Shown: positions 6,458 through 7,074 of the stretch, piece by piece
Layout: every line of letters starts with the position of its first letter
Numbering within the stretch: position 1 is the stretch's first letter
Assembly (NCBI GenBank): GCA_016282215.1
Contig: JAEEKC010000250.1
Span: forward strand, 1 to 7,074
From: Lachnospiraceae bacterium
GTDB taxonomy: Bacteria > Bacillota > Clostridia > Lachnospirales > Lachnospiraceae
Length of the DNA stretch: 7,074 nucleotides
Reading direction: 5' to 3'
Program-made: the position numbers and the translations under genes
Notes under the pieces: generated by a model
The model's database searches: none
Told to the model about the DNA's origin: nothing
What the model saw: only the letters and a program-made list of their open reading frames with translations

Positions 6458-6475
6458 ATGCAAAGGAGATAAGGA

Positions 6476-7074
6476 ATGTATGATTATCTGATCGTAGGCA
6501 GCGGCCTGTTTGGCGCAGTATTTGCGCATGAAGCAAAGAAAGCCGGAAAAAGTGTGCTGGTGCTGGAAAAGCGGGATCATATCGGCGGCAATATCTACAC
6601 GGAGGATATGGATGGGATCAGCGTACATAAGTATGGCGCCCACATTTTTCATACCAATGATAAAAAGGTCTGGGACTATGTGAATAGGTTCGTAACCTTT
6701 AACCGCTACACCAATTCGCCGGTTGCAAATTACAAAGGTGAACTCTATTCCCTGCCTTTTAATATGTACACCTTTAATAAAATGTGGGGAGTAGTGACGC
6801 CGCAGCAGGCCGCAGATAAGATTGAAGAGCAAAAGAAAGCGGCCGGTATTACTGAGCCGAAGAATCTAGAAGAACAGGCCATCAGCCTTGTGGGAACGGA
6901 TATTTATGAAAAACTGATTAAAGGCTATACGAAAAAGCAGTGGGGCAGGGAGTGTACGGACCTGCCGGCCTTTATCATAAAGCGCCTGCCTGTGCGGCTG
7001 ACCTTTGATAATAATTATTTCAATGCGCTCTATCAGGGAATTCCGACAGAAGGCTATACCAAACTGATTGAAAG
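6476..7074 (+). CDS. glf: UDP-galactopyranose mutase (N-terminal part, runs off the window)
   Basis: The frame is open from ATG 6476 to the window end, giving 199 complete codons, about half of the usual 365-400 residues. The protein is a flavoenzyme that interconverts UDP-galactopyranose and UDP-galactofuranose in the cytoplasm. The FAD-binding loop is GSGLFG (8-13), with E31 at the end of the second strand (LVLEKRDHIGGN). Further family marks are HKYGAHIFHTN (51-61), SPVANYKGELYSLPFNMYTF (81-100), KKQWGREC (153-160) and KRLPVRLTFDNNYF (169-182), the last holding the conserved active-site Arg. AAGGAG lies seven bases before the start. Galactofuranose use points to a surface glycan. The C-terminal FAD-contacting region is outside the window. 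Confidence 0.95.
   Translation, partial: MYDYLIVGSGLFGAVFAHEAKKAGKSVLVLEKRDHIGGNIYTEDMDGISVHKYGAHIFHTNDKKVWDYVNRFVTFNRYTNSPVANYKGELYSLPFNMYTFNKMWGVVTPQQAADKIEEQKKAAGITEPKNLEEQAISLVGTDIYEKLIKGYTKKQWGRECTDLPAFIIKRLPVRLTFDNNYFNALYQGIPTEGYTKLIE

Noticed and set aside
1..7074. CRISPR arrays, tRNA or rRNA genes, insertion sequences, direct-repeat attachment sites
   Set aside because: Looked for and not seen; nearly all of the window is protein-coding with short gaps.

Overview
The window is a run of sugar-nucleotide biosynthesis genes from a bacterial surface-polysaccharide (capsule, exopolysaccharide or wall glycopolymer) locus. The strong AGGAGG-type ribosome binding sites, mid-range base composition, short intergenic gaps and gene families suggest a Gram-positive anaerobe of the Clostridia, plausibly Lachnospiraceae. 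This placement is an inference from style and content, because the window holds no phylogenetic marker gene.

Layout, left to right. (1) Bases 1-188 are the tail of a plus-strand gene that looks like the C-terminal cupin part of a class I mannose-6-phosphate isomerase (ManA). (2) 229-945 is an IspD/TarI-type CTP-dependent cytidylyltransferase. (3) 1101-2237 is an extended short-chain dehydrogenase/reductase (SDR) resembling the UDP-glucuronate decarboxylase branch, but with an altered nucleotide-phosphate block. (4) 2255-3343, on the minus strand, is a membrane acyltransferase-3 protein. It is convergent with the SDR gene (17 bases between stop codons) and divergent from the next gene. (5) 3444-4394 is GDP-L-fucose synthase (fcl). 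(6) 4461-5459 is a stand-alone mannose-1-phosphate guanylyltransferase; its start is ATG 4461, not an upstream in-frame TTG. (7) 5483-6403 is dTDP-4-dehydrorhamnose reductase (rmlD/rfbD). (8) 6476-7074 is the first half of UDP-galactopyranose mutase (glf), which runs off the window.

How they fit together. ManA, the guanylyltransferase and Fcl are steps of the route fructose-6-P > mannose-6-P > mannose-1-P > GDP-mannose > GDP-4-keto-6-deoxymannose > GDP-L-fucose; phosphomannomutase and GDP-mannose 4,6-dehydratase (Gmd) are not in the window. RmlD is the last step to dTDP-L-rhamnose; RmlA, B and C are not seen. Glf makes UDP-galactofuranose. The cytidylyltransferase and SDR pair suggests a CDP-activated alditol or sugar of unknown identity. 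The acyltransferase could O-acylate the glycan. No glycosyltransferase, flippase or polymerase gene is visible, so this block supplies precursors within a larger cluster.

Most of the window is recognisable biochemistry. The least explained parts are the IspD-like/SDR pair, whose joint product cannot be named from sequence; the divergent motifs of the guanylyltransferase; and the inverted acyltransferase, which lacks a visible Shine-Dalgarno and has an inverted repeat over its start codon.
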